DNA from: Lentzea californiensis
GTDB lineage: Bacteria > Actinomycetota > Actinomycetes > Mycobacteriales > Pseudonocardiaceae
Assembly: GCF_024648825.1 (NCBI RefSeq)
Contig: NZ_JANBBE010000015.1
Location: 122,213-186,212 of the forward strand
Direction of reading: 5' to 3'
Length of the DNA: 64,000 nucleotides
The position numbers and the translations under genes are program-made. Each line of letters opens with the position of its first letter. Position 1 is the first letter of the stretch. Shown here one piece after another: positions 40,140 to 49,787 of this stretch. Under the pieces are notes generated by a model that had not been told where the DNA came from, searched no databases, and worked only from the letters and a program-made list of their open reading frames with translations.

Positions 40140-42212
40140 TCAGTCCTGCTCGGCGCCGGGCGTCGTCTTCGCGACCTGCATCAGGAACTCGATGTTGGTG
40201 CGCGACTTCCGCAGCCGGTCCAGCAGCAGGTCGATCGCCTGCTGACCGTCGAGCGCGTGCAGCACCCGGCGCAGCTTGTGCGTGACGGCCATCTCGTCCG
40301 GCGAGAGCAGCAGCTCTTCCTTGCGGGTGCCCGACGAGTCGACGTCCACAGCTGGGAACGTCCGCTTGTCCGCGATCTTCCGGTCGAGCTTGAGCTCGGC
40401 GTTACCCGTGCCCTTGAACTCCTCGAAGATCACCGAGTCGCCGGCGGAGCCGGTCTCGACCAGCGCGGTGGCGATGACGGTCAGCGAGCCGCCGCCCTCG
40501 ATGTTGCGCGCCGCACCGAGGAAGCGCTTCGGCGGGTAGAGCGCGGTCGAGTCGACACCACCGGACAGGATGCGGCCGGAGGCCGGTGCCGCCAGGTTGT
40601 ACGCACGACCCAGACGCGTGATCGAGTCGAGCAGCACGACGACGTCGTGGCCCATCTCGACCAGGCGCTTCGCCCGCTCGATCGCGAGCTCGGAGATGGT
40701 CGTGTGGTCCGACGGCGGCCGGTCGAAGGTGGAGGCGATGACCTCACCCTTCACCGAGCGCTGCATGTCGGTGACCTCTTCCGGACGCTCGTCCACCAGC
40801 ACCACCATCAGGTGGCACTCGGGGTTGTTCGTCGTGATCGCGTTGGCGATCGACTGCAGCACCGAGGTCTTGCCGGCCTTCGGAGGCGACACGACCAGGG
40901 CGCGCTGGCCCTTGCCGATCGGCATCACCAGGTCGATGACACGGGTGGTGAGGATGTGCGGCTCGGTCTCCAGGCGCAGACGCTCGTTCGGGTAGAGCGG
41001 CGTCAGCTTGGTGAAGTCCGGGCGGTTGCGCGCCTCGTCCGGGTCCAGGCCGTTGATCTTGTCGACGCGGACCAGCGGGTTGAACTTCTGGCGCTGCTGC
41101 TCCCCGTCGCGCGGCTGGCGGACGGCGCCGGTGAGGGCGTCGCCACGGCGCAGGCCGTACTTGCGGACGAGCGAGAGCGAGACGTAGACGTCGTTCGAGC
41201 CGGCGAGGTAGCCGGAGGTGCGGACGAACGCGTAGTTCTCCAGCACGTCCAGGATGCCCGCGACCGGGAGCAGGACGTCGTCGTCGCGAACCTCGGTCTC
41301 GCGGTCGACACGACCGCCGCCACCCTGCTCGTCGCCACGGCCACCACGACGGCGGCGGTCGCGGAAGCGGCCACGGCGGCCACCGTCGTCGTCACCGTCG
41401 GGCTGGCCGCCACCCTGGCGGTCGCCTCCGCGGTCACCGCGGTCGGAACGCTCGCCGCGGTCGCGGTTGCGGTCACGGCCGCCGCGCTCGTTGCGGTCAC
41501 CGCGGTCGGAACGGTCACCGCGGTCGGAACGCTCGTTGCGTTCGCCCCGGTCCTGACGTTCTCCCCGGTCCTGGCGCTCGCCGCGCTCGGAGCGCTCAGC
41601 ACGCTCCGGCCGGTCGGTGCGCTCGGCACGGTCGGTCCGCTCGGGACGCTCGGTGCGCTCGGTGCGCTCGGGACGGTCGGCCCGCTCAGCACGCTCGGAA
41701 CGCTGCTCCTGCTGCGGCTGGCTCTCGCCCTCGGCGTTGCCGCCGCCACGGCCGGAACGGCGGCGACGGTTTCCACGGCGCCCCCCGTCCTCGGACGAGC
41801 GGGAGTCGTCAGACGCGCCGGACTCGGCGGCAGCGGGCTTCTCCGCTACCTCGAGCTGCTGCTGAACAGGCTTCTCGACGACCTTTTCGGTCACCTTCGC
41901 GGCGGGCTTTTCGGCGGGCGCCTCGGCCTTCGCGGCGACCTTCTCGGTCTTCGCGGGCTTCTCGGCTTTCGCCGGGGCTCCGGAGCCCTGCTTCTCCTTG
42001 ATGGCCGCGATCAGGTCGCCCTTGCGCAGGCCTGCGGTTCCGGTGATGCCCATTTGGCCGGCGAGCTCGCGCAACTCAGCGAGCACCATGCCGGACAGAC
42101 CCGCGCGGCGGCGCGGCGTCGTGCCGTTCGATGGGGTGGACAGAGCGTTCTCCTCGGCTCCAGAACCAGCGGCAGCTGCGACTTCGCTGCTCAGCAAATC
42201 GGTGTTGGTCAC
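40140..42212 (-). CDS. rho: Transcription termination factor Rho with long Arg/Asp-rich insertion
   Basis: A 690-residue RNA helicase hexamer subunit. N-terminal Rho_N helices (LSGMVLAELRELAGQMGI, residues 40-57) are followed by an insertion (about 76-308) of Ala/Lys/Glu, then dense RxDRxER repeats and RG-rich segments. The primary RNA-binding fold starts at VAGILDVLENYAFVRTSGYL, the P-loop is PPKAGKT (443-449), and LDSITRLGRAYN and GGSLTVIATALVETGS are the Walker B and secondary-site loops. GTG 42212 follows AGGAAGG by 6 nt. A transcript leader of unknown length precedes it. Confidence 0.96.
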   Translation of the reverse strand: MTNTDLLSSEVAAAAGSGAEENALSTPSNGTTPRRRAGLSGMVLAELRELAGQMGITGTAGLRKGDLIAAIKEKQGSGAPAKAEKPAKTEKVAAKAEAPAEKPAAKVTEKVVEKPVQQQLEVAEKPAAAESGASDDSRSSEDGGRRGNRRRRSGRGGGNAEGESQPQQEQRSERAERADRPERTERTERPERTDRAERTDRPERAERSERGERQDRGERQDRGERNERSDRGDRSDRGDRNERGGRDRNRDRGERSDRGDRGGDRQGGGQPDGDDDGGRRGRFRDRRRRGGRGDEQGGGGRVDRETEVRDDDVLLPVAGILDVLENYAFVRTSGYLAGSNDVYVSLSLVRKYGLRRGDALTGAVRQPRDGEQQRQKFNPLVRVDKINGLDPDEARNRPDFTKLTPLYPNERLRLETEPHILTTRVIDLVMPIGKGQRALVVSPPKAGKTSVLQSIANAITTNNPECHLMVVLVDERPEEVTDMQRSVKGEVIASTFDRPPSDHTTISELAIERAKRLVEMGHDVVVLLDSITRLGRAYNLAAPASGRILSGGVDSTALYPPKRFLGAARNIEGGGSLTVIATALVETGSAGDSVIFEEFKGTGNAELKLDRKIADKRTFPAVDVDSSGTRKEELLLSPDEMAVTHKLRRVLHALDGQQAIDLLLDRLRKSRTNIEFLMQVAKTTPGAEQD

Positions 42213-42530
42213 ACAAGTCCTTCCTGACCAGGCCCCGCCTCCTACGTGGCCCAGCGGACCCGCCTTCCCACTTCAGCGGGGAACGGCGGTCAAGTCCGAT
42301 GAAGACGGAAGCACGACGGCTTCCCTCGAGCACGGGACTTTCTCAGATCACACGGCGATCGGGTGCCTTTTCGCGTCCGCCCCGCCCGCACGGCACAGAG
42401 CCGGAACACAAAAGGATTGCGACCCGGAACGAATGTCCGAGCGCGACACCGGCGCCCGTGCGCGCAGTGACTGATCGCCCCCGAGGGTAGACGCAGGTCC
42501 TCCGGCATGCAACAACCGGGGTCGGGTGTG
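42213..42530 (-). promoter_or_regulatory. rho leader region
   Basis: 318 bp between the thrB stop and the rho GTG on the same strand. It contains the rho ribosome binding site (AGGAAGG at about 42219-42225), room for the autoregulated 5' leader commonly found before rho, and no open frame with homology. No hairpin of terminator quality was seen after thrB. Confidence 0.4.
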
Positions 42531-43385
42531 TCAGTCCAATGGACGAACGCGCACGCCGGCGGCGTCGACGTCGAGTCTGCGCACGTCGAAGCCGTGCGTG
42601 TCGACCTCGGCCGGAAGATCACCGAAGGCGATCACGGTGGGTCCCGCTCCGCTCACGCAGGCGGGAACTCCCAGCTTGCGAAGATCGTTGATCACCCGAA
42701 CGGTGTCCGGCCATGCGGGCTCGCGGTAGTTCTGGTGGAGTCGATCCTCAGTAGCCGCAAGGAGGACCGTCGGATCGGACGTCAGCGCGTGCACCGCGAG
42801 GGCGGCCCGCCCCGCGGCGTGCGCGGCGTCGGCGTGCGGCACTTCGGCCGGGAGGAGGCCGCGCGTGGTCTTGGTGGACGACTCCTGCGAGGGGATCAGC
42901 ACGACCGGACGCACGCGTGCGTCCGCATCCATCCGGACAGCGCGGTACCGCTCTCCCTCGGACCAGGCAACGACGACGCCGCCGAACAGGGAGGCCGCCG
43001 CGTTGTCCGCGTGCCCCTCGAACTCGGCGGCGATTTGCAACGCCGTCGTGTCCAACTCGCGACCCTGCAGGGTGAACCCGGCTACGACACCCGCCACGAT
43101 CGCGGCGGCCGACGAGCCCAGCCCCCGTGCGTGCGGAATGGTGTTGCGGCACCTCAGAGCCAGGCCGCCGGTGTAGCCGGTGGCGCGAACGGCCCGCACG
43201 ACGAGATGGGTCTCGTCGAGCGGGACATCGCCTGATCCGGCACCGTCCACGGTGACCGAGAGGCCGTCGACGCCTTCGCCGCCGGCCACCTCCACGTCGT
43301 CGTACATGCCGAGCGCCATGCCCAGCGCGTCGAACCCCGAGCCGAGGTTCGCGGTCGACGCGGGAACGGAGACGAGGAACTTCAC
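42531..43385 (-). CDS. thrB: Homoserine kinase
   Basis: A 284-residue GHMP kinase phosphorylating homoserine in threonine synthesis. It has PASTANLGSGFDALGMAL at the start, the ATP loop PHARGLGSSAAA and the C-terminal VPACVSGAGPTVIAF. GTG 43385 overlaps the thrC stop by 4 nt (GTGA). Last gene of the argS-lysA-hom-thrC-thrB run. Confidence 0.95.
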   Translation of the reverse strand: MKFLVSVPASTANLGSGFDALGMALGMYDDVEVAGGEGVDGLSVTVDGAGSGDVPLDETHLVVRAVRATGYTGGLALRCRNTIPHARGLGSSAAAIVAGVVAGFTLQGRELDTTALQIAAEFEGHADNAAASLFGGVVVAWSEGERYRAVRMDADARVRPVVLIPSQESSTKTTRGLLPAEVPHADAAHAAGRAALAVHALTSDPTVLLAATEDRLHQNYREPAWPDTVRVINDLRKLGVPACVSGAGPTVIAFGDLPAEVDTHGFDVRRLDVDAAGVRVRPLD

Positions 43386-44449
43386 GCCAGCTCCAGCGCG
43401 TGCGCGACGGCACCGGGGTCGACCGGGACCGGCTCGACCTCGGTGGTGCCGAGCAGAGCCGTGTCGGGGTCTTTCAGACCGTGACCCGTGACGGTGCACA
43501 CAACGGTGGAGCCCTTCGGCAGCCTGCCGTCCTCGGCGGTCCTCAGCAGACCGGCGATGGACGCGGCCGACGCGGGCTCGACGAAGATGCCCTCGGACGA
43601 GGCCAGCAGCCGGTACGCGCTGAGGATCTGCTCGTCGGTGACGGCGTCGATGAGGCCGCCGGACTCGTCACGGGCGTTGACCGCGCCCGTCCACGACGCC
43701 GGCGAACCGATCCGGATCGCGGTCGCGATGGTCTCCGGGTTCGGCACCGGCTGGCCGCTGACCAGTGGAGCGGCGCCCGCGGCCTGGAAGCCGAACATGC
43801 GCGGCAGGCCCTTGTCGTACGACGTGTAGCCCTTCCAGTACGCGGTGATGTTGCCCGCGTTGCCGACCGGCAGGCAGTGCACGTCCGGCGCCTGGCCGAG
43901 CACGTCGCAGACCTCCCACGCGGCGGTCTGCTGACCGACGAGGCGCACCGGGTTGACCGAGTTCACCAGGGTGACCGGGTACTCGGCCGCTGTCTTCGAC
44001 GCCAGCTCCAGGCAGTCGTCGAAGTTGCCGTCGATCTGCAGGATCTTCGCGCCGTGCATGACGGCCTGCGCCAGCTTGCCCATCGCGATCTTGCCGCTGG
44101 GCACCAGCACGGCCGCCGTCAGGCCCGCCTTGGCCGCGTAGGCCGCGGCGGACGCCGACGTGTTGCCGGTGGAGGCGCAGATGACCGCCTTCAGGCCGGA
44201 GGCGAGCGCGTACGTCATGGCCACGGTCATGCCGCGGTCCTTGAACGAGCCGGTCGGGTTCGCGCCCTCGACCTTGACCCAGACGTCGGACCCGGTGGCG
44301 GCGGAGAGGCGCTTCGCGTGCACCAGCGGCGTGCCGCCCTCGTGCAGCGTCACGACCTCGGCATCGGAACCATCACTCAGGCGCGGGATCTCGATGCGGT
44401 CCCGGTAGGCGTTGATGAGACCGGGCCAGCCAGCTCTCGAAGCACTCAC
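43382..44449 (-). CDS. thrC: Threonine synthase
   Basis: A 355-residue PLP enzyme converting O-phosphohomoserine to threonine. The PLP lysine lies in GSFKDRGMTVAM, the phosphate-binding loop in LPVGNAGNITAYW, and STGNTSASAAAYAAKAG is conserved. Overlaps hom upstream and thrB downstream by 4 nt each. Confidence 0.96.
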   Translation of the reverse strand: MSASRAGWPGLINAYRDRIEIPRLSDGSDAEVVTLHEGGTPLVHAKRLSAATGSDVWVKVEGANPTGSFKDRGMTVAMTYALASGLKAVICASTGNTSASAAAYAAKAGLTAAVLVPSGKIAMGKLAQAVMHGAKILQIDGNFDDCLELASKTAAEYPVTLVNSVNPVRLVGQQTAAWEVCDVLGQAPDVHCLPVGNAGNITAYWKGYTSYDKGLPRMFGFQAAGAAPLVSGQPVPNPETIATAIRIGSPASWTGAVNARDESGGLIDAVTDEQILSAYRLLASSEGIFVEPASAASIAGLLRTAEDGRLPKGSTVVCTVTGHGLKDPDTALLGTTEVEPVPVDPGAVAHALELA

Positions 44450-45747
44450 TCTTCGCCCTCCACCCGCATCACGCTGACGACGTCCCGCACCACGGGGAGG
44501 CCACCGATTTTGTCCACAGTGGACCGCAGCGCGGCGTCGGTCGCCGCGTGCGTGACGATCACCAGGCTGGCGTCCTCGACGCGGCCTTCCTGGCGCACCG
44601 CGGCGATGCTCACGTCGTGCTCGGCGAACACCGCGGCGACCTGCGAGAGGACACCGGGCTTGTCCGCCACGTCGAGGCTGATGTGGTAGCGGGTCGGCGT
44701 GTTCCCCATGGGCTGCGGGGTGAGCGCGGCGTAGGCCGACTCGCGCGGACCGTGCCCGCTCGCGACCATGTTGCGCGCCACGGCGACCAGGTCGCCGACG
44801 ACCGCGCTCGCCGTGGGGGCGCCACCGGCGCCCTGCCCGTAGAACATCATCTCCCCCGCCGCGTCGGCCTCGACGAACACCGCGTTGAACGCGCCGTTGA
44901 CGCTCGCCAGCGGATGCGTCCTGGGGATCATCGCCGGGTGCACTCGAACGGCGACTGATTCCTGACCGGACGGACTGGTGACGCGCTCGCAGATCGCGAG
45001 CAGCTTCACCGTGCGGCCGAGGCCCTTGGCCGCCGCGATGTCCGCCGCGGACACCGCGCGGATACCCTCGCGGTACACGTCCGACGCCGTCACGCGCGTG
45101 TGGAACGCAAGGGACGCAAGGATCGCGGCCTTCGACGCGGCGTCGAACCCGTCGACGTCCGCGGTCGGGTCGGCCTCGGCGTAACCGAGGCGCGAGGCCT
45201 CTTCGAGCGTCTCGCTGTACCCGGCGCCCGTGGCGTCCATCGCGGACAGGATGAAGTTCGTCGTGCCGTTCACGATGCCCATGACGCGCGTGATCCGGTC
45301 TCCCGCAAGGGATTCCCGCAACGGGCGCAGCAACGGGATCGCGCCGGCGACGGCGGCCTCGAAGTAGAGGTCGGCACCGGACGCGTCGGCCGCCTCGAAC
45401 AGGTCGGGGCCGTGCTCGGCGAGCAGCGCCTTGTTCGCCGTCACGACGGACTTGCCCGCCCGCAGCGCTTCGAGCAACAGCCCGCGCGTGGGGTCGATAC
45501 CGCCGATGACCTCGACGATGACGTCCACGTCGGCGCGCTTCACGAGCGCCTCGGCGTCCGTGGTCAGGAGGTGCTCCGGCACTTCACGGTGTTTGTTCGG
45601 CCTGCGCACGGCGATGCCCGCGAGCTCAACCGGCGCACCGATGCGCTGGGTGAGGTCCTCGGCCTGGTCCGTCAGCAGCCGGACTACCTCCGTGCCCACC
45701 GTGCCACATCCCAGCAAGGCGACCCGAATCGGTTTCACGGCTTTCAT
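44446..45747 (-). CDS. hom: Homoserine dehydrogenase
   Basis: A 433-residue NAD(P)-dependent enzyme, the branch step from aspartate semialdehyde to homoserine. NAD site VALLGCGTVGTEVVRLL, catalytic region EAAVAGAIPLLRPLRESLAG, and a C-terminal ACT domain (YHISLDVADKPGVLSQVA) for threonine feedback. Overlaps lysA by 4 nt upstream and thrC by 4 nt downstream. Confidence 0.97.
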   Translation of the reverse strand: MKAVKPIRVALLGCGTVGTEVVRLLTDQAEDLTQRIGAPVELAGIAVRRPNKHREVPEHLLTTDAEALVKRADVDVIVEVIGGIDPTRGLLLEALRAGKSVVTANKALLAEHGPDLFEAADASGADLYFEAAVAGAIPLLRPLRESLAGDRITRVMGIVNGTTNFILSAMDATGAGYSETLEEASRLGYAEADPTADVDGFDAASKAAILASLAFHTRVTASDVYREGIRAVSAADIAAAKGLGRTVKLLAICERVTSPSGQESVAVRVHPAMIPRTHPLASVNGAFNAVFVEADAAGEMMFYGQGAGGAPTASAVVGDLVAVARNMVASGHGPRESAYAALTPQPMGNTPTRYHISLDVADKPGVLSQVAAVFAEHDVSIAAVRQEGRVEDASLVIVTHAATDAALRSTVDKIGGLPVVRDVVSVMRVEGEE

Positions 45748-47162
45748 ACCTCCAGACGGAACAGATCGTCCTCGGTCTCACGACGCAGCAGGAGCCGCGC
45801 CTCTCCATCGGCCACCGCGGCTAGCGCGGGCCGTGGAAGTCGGTTGTACCCGCTCGCCATCGAGTAGCAGTAGGCCCCTGTGGCAGCGATCGCAACCAGG
45901 TCGCCCGGCGCCAGGTCGTCGGGCAGCCAGCAGTCGCGCACCACGATGTCGCCGGACTCGCAGTGCTTGCCCACGACACGGCACAACACGGCCCTCGACT
46001 CGGGCTCGGCGGCGCGCGACACGAGCTTGCAGTCGTAGACCGCGTCGTAGAGAGCAGTGCGGATGTTGTCGCTCATGCCGCCGTCGACGCTGACGTACCG
46101 GCGCCGCGCGCCACCGTCGAGCTCGATGTCCTTGATCGTGCCGACCTCGTACACGGTGACCGTGCCGGGGCCTACGATCGCGCGGCCGGGCTCGACCGCG
46201 ATGCGAGGCATGCTCAAGCCGTTGTGCTCGCACTCCTTCTGCACGATGTTGTGCAGCTGCCGCGCGAGCTCGGCGGGCGGGGGCGGGTCGTCGTCCGGCG
46301 TGTAGGCGATGCCGAGACCGCCGCCGAGGTCGACGACGTTCAGCGACGGGACCTCGCCGTGCTCGGCGCGGATCTCCGCGAGCAGGCCGATCACGCGGCG
46401 CGCGGCGACCTCGAAGCCGGAGGCGTCGAAGATCTGCGAGCCGATGTGGCTGTGCAGGCCGACGAGCTCGAGCCCACTGGCCTTCAGCACGCGGCGCACC
46501 GCCTCGGCCGCGTCGCCGGAGGACAGCGAGAAGCCGAACTTCTGGTCCTCGTGCGCGGTCGCGATGAACTCGTGCGTGTGGGCCTCGACGCCGACCGTCA
46601 CGCGGATCAGCACCTTCTGCACCACACCGCGGTCGCGCGCGATCTGGTCGAGGCGCGCGATCTCGTGGTACGAGTCGAGCACGACCCCGCCGACGCCCGC
46701 CTCGACGGCCGCGATCAGTTCGGGAACGCTCTTGTTGTTGCCGTGCAACGCGATGCGCTCGGCCGGGAACTCGGCGCGCAACGCGATGGCGAGCTCGCCG
46801 CCGCTGCAGACGTCGATGGAGAGGCCTTCCTCGGCCACCCACTTCGCGACCTGCACGCTCAGGAACGCCTTGGAGGCGTAGTGCACGAGCGTCGGGTCGC
46901 CGAACGCCTCGGCGTGCTCACGGCAGCGCGCGCGGAAGTCCTGCTCGTCCATGACGAACAACGGCGTGCCGTACTGCTCGGCGAGCCCGCGCACGTCCAC
47001 GCCCGCGAGCTCCACGACGCCCGCGTCGTTGCGCCGCGCGTTGCGCGGCCACACGTTCGGGTGCAGGAAGTCGAGCTGTTCGGCGGTGGAAGGGCGGTCG
47101 CCGGCGGTGGTGCCGGATGCCATGACGTCGGCGTGCCGGGGTCCGGCCGGATGCGCGCGCAT
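45744..47162 (-). CDS. lysA: Diaminopimelate decarboxylase
   Basis: A 472-residue fold III PLP enzyme making lysine from meso-diaminopimelate. The PLP lysine is in VHYASKAFLS; HSHIGSQIFD, EPGRAIVGP and CESGDIVVRD are active-site segments. ATG 47162 gives the actinobacterial N-terminus RAHPAGPRHADV; GTG 47165 directly before it is equally possible. Overlaps the argS stop. Confidence 0.95.
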   Translation of the reverse strand: MRAHPAGPRHADVMASGTTAGDRPSTAEQLDFLHPNVWPRNARRNDAGVVELAGVDVRGLAEQYGTPLFVMDEQDFRARCREHAEAFGDPTLVHYASKAFLSVQVAKWVAEEGLSIDVCSGGELAIALRAEFPAERIALHGNNKSVPELIAAVEAGVGGVVLDSYHEIARLDQIARDRGVVQKVLIRVTVGVEAHTHEFIATAHEDQKFGFSLSSGDAAEAVRRVLKASGLELVGLHSHIGSQIFDASGFEVAARRVIGLLAEIRAEHGEVPSLNVVDLGGGLGIAYTPDDDPPPPAELARQLHNIVQKECEHNGLSMPRIAVEPGRAIVGPGTVTVYEVGTIKDIELDGGARRRYVSVDGGMSDNIRTALYDAVYDCKLVSRAAEPESRAVLCRVVGKHCESGDIVVRDCWLPDDLAPGDLVAIAATGAYCYSMASGYNRLPRPALAAVADGEARLLLRRETEDDLFRLEV

Positions 47163-48790
47163 CACATGCGCTCCGGGGCGGTCACGCCGAGCAGGCCGAG
47201 GCCCGCGGCGAACACGCGCCTGGTCGCGTTGACGAGCTGAAGCCTGACCTGGTGCAACGGAGTCGTCTCCTCATCGCCGCGCGGAAGGACGCGGCAGTCC
47301 TGCTGGAAGCGGTGGTACGTGCCCGCGAGCTCTTCGAGGTAGCGGGCGACGCGGTGCGGTTCACGCAGCTCGGCGGCGGTGGCCACCACTCGCGGGAACT
47401 CGCCGATGGTGCGGATGAGGTCGCCCTCGCGCTCGTGGGTGAGCAGCGCGAAGTCCTCATCTGGGGTGATGCCGAGATCAGCGGCGTTGCGCAGGATCGA
47501 CGACGTGCGCGCGTGGGCGTACTGCACGTAGTAGACCGGGTTCTCGTTGCTGTGTTTGCGCAGCAGGTCGAGGTCGATGTCGAGGCCGGAGTCGACGCTC
47601 GAGCGGATCATGGCGTAGCGGGCGGCGTCGACACCGACCGCGTCGACCAGGTCCTCCATCGTGATGACGGTGCCCGCGCGCTTGCTCATCCGGACGGGCT
47701 GGCCGTCGCTGACGAGGTTCACGAGCTGGCCGATGAGCACCTCGACGCTCGCGGGGTCGTCGCCCAGTGCGGACGCGGCGGCCTTGAGGCGCGCGATGTA
47801 GCCGTGGTGGTCCGCACCGAGCATGTAGATGCAGAGGTCGAAGCCGCGGCCGCGCTTGTCGACGAGGTACGCGATGTCGCCCGCGATGTACGCCGGGTTC
47901 CCGTCGCTCTTGATGACCACGCGGTCCTTGTCGTCACCGAAGTCCGTGGACCGCAGCCACCAGGCGCCGTCCTTCTCGTACAGCGAGCCGTTCGCCTTCA
48001 GCTTGGCGATCGCCTCCTCCACACGGCCGCTCTGGTGCAGCGAGTCCTCGTGGAAGTAGACGTCGAAGTCGGTGCCGAAGTCGTGCAGGCTGCTCTTGAT
48101 CTCCTCGAACATGAGCCCGACACCGATCCTGCGCACCGTCTCCGGGTCGCTCAGCGCCCCCGGCTCGCGGCGCAGCACCTCGGCGGCGATGTCGCTGACG
48201 TACGTGCCCGCGTAGCCGTCCTCGGGGGCGGGCTCGCCCTTCGCGGCGGCGATCAGCGACCGGACGAACCTGTCGATCTGCGCGCCGGCGTCGTTGAAGT
48301 AGTACTCGCGCGTGACCTCGGCGCCGCGGGCCTGCAGGACCTTGCCCAGCGCGTCGCCGACGGCCGCCCAGCGCGCGCCACCGAGGTGGATGGGGCCGGT
48401 GGGGTTCGCGGAGACGAACTCCAGGTTGATCCGCTCGCCGCCGAGCTCGGCGCCGGTGCCGTAGCCGGGCTGCAGCGCCGCACGAACGATCGCTCCCTGG
48501 GCCTCGGTGGCGATGGTGAGGTTCAGGAAGCCCGGACCGGCCACGTCGGCCTTCGCGATGGCGTCCTGGGCCAGCAGGGCCTCGGCCAGCCACGTCGCGA
48601 ACTCGCGCGGCGCGACGCCCGCTTTCTTGGCGAGCTGGAGCGCCACGTTCGTGGCGTAGTCGCCGTGTTCGGGGTTCCTGGGTCGCTCGACCGTCACCTG
48701 CTCGGGCAGAGCAGAAGCGTCCAGACGTCGGTCGGCCAGCAACCGGGCAACCGTGGTCCGGACCAGATCGGCGAGCACTTCAGGAGTCAC
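47162..48790 (-). CDS. argS: Arginyl-tRNA synthetase
   Basis: A 542-residue class Ia synthetase charging tRNA-Arg. It has the N-terminal additional domain, SANPTGPIHLGGARWA (HIGH-like) and VRMSKRAGTVI (KMSK), and a DALR anticodon-binding domain at the C-terminus. GTG 48790 starts TPEVLADLVRTTVARLL; only a weak GGGG precedes it, so it may be leaderless. It heads the lysA-hom-thrC-thrB overlap chain. Confidence 0.95.
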   Translation of the reverse strand: MTPEVLADLVRTTVARLLADRRLDASALPEQVTVERPRNPEHGDYATNVALQLAKKAGVAPREFATWLAEALLAQDAIAKADVAGPGFLNLTIATEAQGAIVRAALQPGYGTGAELGGERINLEFVSANPTGPIHLGGARWAAVGDALGKVLQARGAEVTREYYFNDAGAQIDRFVRSLIAAAKGEPAPEDGYAGTYVSDIAAEVLRREPGALSDPETVRRIGVGLMFEEIKSSLHDFGTDFDVYFHEDSLHQSGRVEEAIAKLKANGSLYEKDGAWWLRSTDFGDDKDRVVIKSDGNPAYIAGDIAYLVDKRGRGFDLCIYMLGADHHGYIARLKAAASALGDDPASVEVLIGQLVNLVSDGQPVRMSKRAGTVITMEDLVDAVGVDAARYAMIRSSVDSGLDIDLDLLRKHSNENPVYYVQYAHARTSSILRNAADLGITPDEDFALLTHEREGDLIRTIGEFPRVVATAAELREPHRVARYLEELAGTYHRFQQDCRVLPRGDEETTPLHQVRLQLVNATRRVFAAGLGLLGVTAPERM

Positions 48791-48959
48791 GCCCCGAGAG
48801 TCTAGAGAAGCGTTGTCGCAGGTCTCGACCGGGTTACCGGGTCTCGGAGGGTGAGACGGCAAGTGTTAACGCGCACGTGGTATCGCACTGCGCTGACAGT
48901 GACCAGACACGATGTCCCTACACTGGCGCCGGTTGACCAGGACGACATCTGAGGCGGAC

Positions 48960-49787
48960 ATGACCAGCGGCAAGAAGACGAAGGCCACACGCAACAGCGT
49001 GGCCGCAGCCCGTTCCTCGGTGGTGGCGAGCAAGCCGAAGCCGTGGGGCACGATCCTCGCGGTGATCGCTGTGCTGGCCCTCGCGGGCGGTGTTTTCGGA
49101 TATGCGTACATGCAGATCCACGAGAACAACGTCAAAGAGGCCGCCCTGGCCAAGTGGAAGCCCTCGGACACGAACAAGGACCCGTCGACCGCGCTCGCGG
49201 GCATCGTGACCAAGGAGTACAAGGGCTCCCGCCACGTCGAGCCGACCCAGCGCGTCGCGTACGACCAGACCCCGGCCTTCGGCGGCCCGCACGACGCCCA
49301 GTGGGCCGACTGCACCGGCGTCGTCTACGACAAGGCCGTGCGCACGGAGAACATGGTCCACGGCCTGGAGCACGGCGCCGTGTGGATCGCGTACAACCCC
49401 GACCAGGTCAAGGACGACGCGCTCACCAAGCTGAAGGCCAAGGTCGAGGGCATCCCGTACATGATGCTGTCGCCGTTCCCCGGCCTCGACAAGCCGGTCT
49501 CGCTGCAGTCCTGGGGCCACCAGCTGAAGCTCGAGAAGGCCGACGACGAGCGCGTCGACCAGTTCATCTCGTCGCTGCTGCGCAACCCGAACACGTACCC
49601 CGAGGTCGGCGCGTCTTGCGAGAACACGGCGTTCCTGTCGAACCCGGCCCCGTTCGTGGCCGAGAAGCCGGGCGCCGACGCCGTGCCGATGGACGGCGGC
49701 AAGGACGACTCCGTCACCGAGGGCCAGCCCCAGACCCCCAGCACGCCGCCCGCGTCGGGCTCCGCCTCGACGCCGCCGTCGAGCTGA
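48960..49787 (+). CDS. DUF3105 membrane-anchored protein
   Basis: A 275-residue protein: basic cytosolic N-terminus, one membrane helix (about residues 28-50, PWGTILAVIAVLALAGGVFG) and an extracytoplasmic DUF3105 domain with RVAYDQTPAFGGPHDAQW, MVHGLEHGAVWIAY and a C-terminal Cys region, then a Ser/Pro-rich tail. DUF3105 proteins often pair with DUF305 proteins. The gene starts at ATG 48960 after GAGGCGGAC, and its stop overlaps the DUF305 start by 1 nt (TGATG). Function unknown. Confidence 0.88.
   Translation: MTSGKKTKATRNSVAAARSSVVASKPKPWGTILAVIAVLALAGGVFGYAYMQIHENNVKEAALAKWKPSDTNKDPSTALAGIVTKEYKGSRHVEPTQRVAYDQTPAFGGPHDAQWADCTGVVYDKAVRTENMVHGLEHGAVWIAYNPDQVKDDALTKLKAKVEGIPYMMLSPFPGLDKPVSLQSWGHQLKLEKADDERVDQFISSLLRNPNTYPEVGASCENTAFLSNPAPFVAEKPGADAVPMDGGKDDSVTEGQPQTPSTPPASGSASTPPSS

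Noticed and set aside
41600..41710. Tandem short repeats that might be a CRISPR-like array
   Set aside because: They are codon-level repeats for RxDRxER inside rho, with no conserved repeat-spacer pattern. No CRISPR array or cas gene is visible in the window.
40257..42227. A 656-residue plus-strand frame opposite rho
   Set aside because: Composition is low-complexity Val/Ala/Leu/Arg and lacks any motif; rho on the other strand is unambiguous.
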